This document shows positions 61,174 through 64,000 of a stretch of DNA of 64,000 nt, one piece after another. The DNA lies in contig JACCLO010000003.1 in the NCBI GenBank assembly GCA_029448655.1, forward strand, positions 4,650,001-4,714,000. Direction: 5' to 3'. Positions within the stretch are counted from its first letter, which is position 1, and the number at the start of each line of letters is the position of its first letter. The stretch comes from Wolfiporia cocos. Its lineage: Eukaryota > Basidiomycota > Agaricomycetes > Polyporales > Phaeolaceae. Both the position numbers and the translations under genes were made by a program. The notes under the pieces are model-generated. The model was not told where the DNA came from. It made no database searches and worked only from the letters and a program-made list of their open reading frames with translations.

Positions 61174-64000
61174 CGCGCGGAGAGATTTGCACGGCTAGTC
61201 CGAGACCTGCGCGCCGGGAATCATCGCTGCGGCCCTGCTCGAATAGTGGTGGTACAAGGGCCAGGAGTTCGTCGGATGCGGATGACATTGAGCGCGTTCA
61301 CACTATGTCAAGAGGCACTCGCTCGAGAACGAGGAACAAGGAACAGGGGAGCGGAGAAGACAAGGTGTTCAGTGGCGCGCAAACCGCTGTAGCCGCGTTC
61401 AAGCAAAGTCCCGTGACAGACGCGTCGTTTATTGGACCCCGATTATATTGCATACTGATAGACCCCGAACACTCACCATTTTGTCAGCGCGATTAAACAA
61501 GATATCGTTTTGCTGACCTCATTCAAGTCTACAATTGTATTTGCATTGTCTGATGAACTCGGATTGTTCTGCCACGACTCACAAGAGCGGGAACTCTACT
61601 TTATACAACGTGCACAGTCCAGTAAATATGTGTTGTGAAGTGACCGATCAATCGATCAAGCCTAGTAATTACGTACTCATTGACATTGACCGAGTGCGCC
61701 CTACGGAAGCTCTACTTACCTCCGCTCACCGCACGCGGCAAAAGCGATTGTGGCGGACGTTTCGTTCTATTGACCTGAGCTATATCTGCAAAAGGCTAGC
61801 AAGAGAGATGAGAGGAGCAGAGCTCTCGAAGCGGTGCAAAAGGGCGCGACAAGTTGACATTCACATGGTTTTGAGTAGCAATCAACGCACGTTGTTTGCT
61901 GCTCTAGTAAGATACTCTGGAAAGATAACAAGGGTATAAGGCGCCTGTGGGCTCACGCATTTGGCATGAAAATACAAGAGAAGCAGACGGAGCAAGGACT
62001 AGGAGCGCTGAATGGCGGACAAACCCTAGCGGCTGCGGCCGCGAAATTATGCTTCGAGACGTGGCAGTGCTATCACGCGTTCCGCAGGACACCGATCACC
62101 TCTAGGGCGCCGTGCACATAATGGCGGCCTGATAGGTGAAATCGGGCGGAAGCTGCGAGTAAGGTCGGCGGGGGCAGGCGCATAGCAATTGCAATTATAC
62201 ACAGAGTGCGAGGCGAGGTTGTTCGCTGTGCAGAAGAGCGGTGGCCAGCCGGTTCATCGCTGGACCGGATGCGTTTGAGCGAATGCACACTCGCAACGCG
62301 ACTCCCGTGTCCGTTTGCCTTCCCTGAGCCCACGACAACTCATCTCCGTCTGTCCTTAAGCCTCCAGAACAGCAGAACCGTCGTATCTCCCAGGCAATCA
62401 TGGTTTAGTCTCAAGCCGCTGTCCAGATTCAGCAGCCCACTCCACGTACCCCGTGCACAAACGCATACGTTAAGCCCGGACGGCAGCCTGTATCCACAAC
62501 GATCGCAGCGCCATAATGACGTTGCACAGCCTGGCCAATCGCGAACAAGGGCGAGCAGACTTAAGAGTCAGCCAGGCGGTTATTGAAATGCTGCGACTGA
62601 GGATGAGATCCGCAGGTTCCGGATTGCAATATGGCCCGTGCCGCGTGAGCTCGACAACGCGGACGCGGAGTTTGTGGGTCCCGAGATACCGCGGCTGCGC
62701 CACTGGTGTCGCTGGCCTCGGGCGTAGTATCCAGCGAACGGAGCGATCGGTACGCATTACACACCCGGATGCTCTTCTGAGGCGGACAATGGCCGCTCTA
62801 CAAAGGCTGCAGGGCTGCGCAGCTGGGTCTAGACGGGAGCGAAGTGCATGCATCAGGACGCGCGGACGAGCCAGGCAAATACCTCAACTCGCCTTTGGTG
62901 AGACCCCCTCACATTTCCGGCGAGCTCGTCGCCGACACACGCAACGTATACCGTGCCGATGCTATTTTGCGTTCCTGTATCCTCGCGAAGCTTATGCGCC
63001 TCACCTGATGAATCGTAGATTCGCAATATAGGGAGCGGGCACGCACTGGTGTAAACAAGCCCACATAGCCCCCCGCAACTTTGTCACTGGCCCATCATCG
63101 ACCGAGTGCGCCGCTGATCGCTGTCGGAGATGGCTGAAACCGCTACCTGCTGGGAAGGGTAAGCGGGGGTTGTTGGCTGGCAACGTACGAGGGACGGCGT
63201 GCGCAACATCTTGCGGCGTATCACTGTACCTTGGAGGGCGTCGTTGGCTTCCAGACACTTGGTCGGTGCAGCCAGCGCCACAACTTGACAGCGACAGCGG
63301 GGATGGTCAGCCTGCACAAACACGGGCGGAGCTCAGCGTCGAACAAGATCGTTGTTCCACTGTGAGTGCCCTGGTAACGCGGGAGTAACGCGGGATTATC
63401 CATCCAGGGAACGTGAAGGATAATGTTGAAGTGTGCCACTGGCCTGGCAGAAGGGGCGCCGAGATCCTGTGGCTATGCTGCCTGGGTTGGAACGACGAAC
63501 AAAATGTACCTGTTTACTGGCAGGCAGAGGTGCTTACTTGCGGACAGACCTGCTCGTCTGGCATTTGAAAATCCCTATCCAAGCAACACCGCGCTGGTAT
63601 GTCTCTTACCTCTCGGTCCGCACGGGTGCCGCGCATGGCGACGCAGCTGTCGACATGTGAGCAGGCAGCGAACTCTGGTAGCCTTGTCGATACAGGAGGT
63701 GGGCAGCAGTATCGGCTGGGCCCTGGTGTGCACACTGGCACTGATAGCGCTCGCCCTCAGATTGCGGTCGAATTCCAGCCGCACTTGGCTTACTCCTGGG
63801 GTGAAAGTACATGCAGCGGTCGGAAAAGTCTATATTGAACGCCTTGTACGGACCGACACAGGACGACTTACGTATCGAACGGACTCGGAGCCATGGGCAT
63901 TGCGCGAACAGTGATCCCATGACCTCGACAACTCCAGTCGCAGGGTGGTATTCCCAACTCCGAGCCGGCAGGGCACTGCCCGCGCTCATGATGGACTGCG
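61174..64000. other. No supportable gene to the window end
   Basis: ORFs up to 171 codons (62516-63031 plus; 63423-63914 plus; 63606-63989 minus) overlap each other on both strands and show no family traits or coherent splice sites. A gene running off the right edge cannot be excluded. Confidence 0.45.

Overview
The window reads as nuclear DNA of a filamentous basidiomycete, most likely an Agaricomycete. This is an inference from short 45-70 bp GT-AG introns, a velvet regulator, a Crh-type GH16 enzyme, a Dcr2-type phosphatase, Nup85, and Ty3/gypsy chromodomain retrotransposons. No bacterial, organellar or CRISPR features were seen.

About the left 46 kb is a transposon-rich block. Positions 1-4,000 hold short palindromic repeats and a 961-bp hAT-like non-autonomous element with an 8-bp target duplication. 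Positions 4,054-10,105 are a complete LTR element ('element C', TSD CATAG, 1,094-bp LTRs) without recognisable coding capacity but rich in hairpin motifs. Positions 10,170-11,572 hold two LTR relics in inverted orientation. Positions 11,766-21,715 hold three 708-bp LTRs of one Ty3/gypsy family: a truncated 3' tail, then 'element A' with gag, protease-dUTPase, RT-RNaseH-integrase-chromodomain and an overlapping zinc-knuckle frame. Positions 38,466-46,659 are 'element B', a young copy with LTRs that look identical, TSD CTAAA and a single 2,243-residue gag-dUTPase-protease-RT-RNaseH-integrase-chromodomain ORF. All three elements lie on the minus strand. In each, an 11-13 nt stretch one base inside the 5' LTR is complementary to an LTR sequence lying about 30 nt downstream of a TATA box, which is the arrangement expected for Tf1-like self-priming.

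Between the elements lie accessory genes: a pair of paralogous, lineage-specific genes (22,965-24,050 and 25,356-26,708) with matching introns around a minus-strand leucine-rich gene, and a CpG-poor block (about 28.2-33.1 kb) with old LTR pieces and an alpha-kinase-like pseudogene. A velvet factor with VelB-like architecture lies at 34,614-36,035.

The right 17 kb is ordinary gene territory: a leucine-rich-repeat protein (47,415-49,598, minus), divergent from a secreted GH16/Crh-like enzyme (49,842-50,816, plus), a ten-exon Dcr2-like metallophosphatase (53,843-56,548, minus) and the nucleoporin Nup85 (58,645 to about 61,173, minus). Stretches 50.8-53.8, 56.5-58.6 and 61.2-64.0 kb show no gene I can support.
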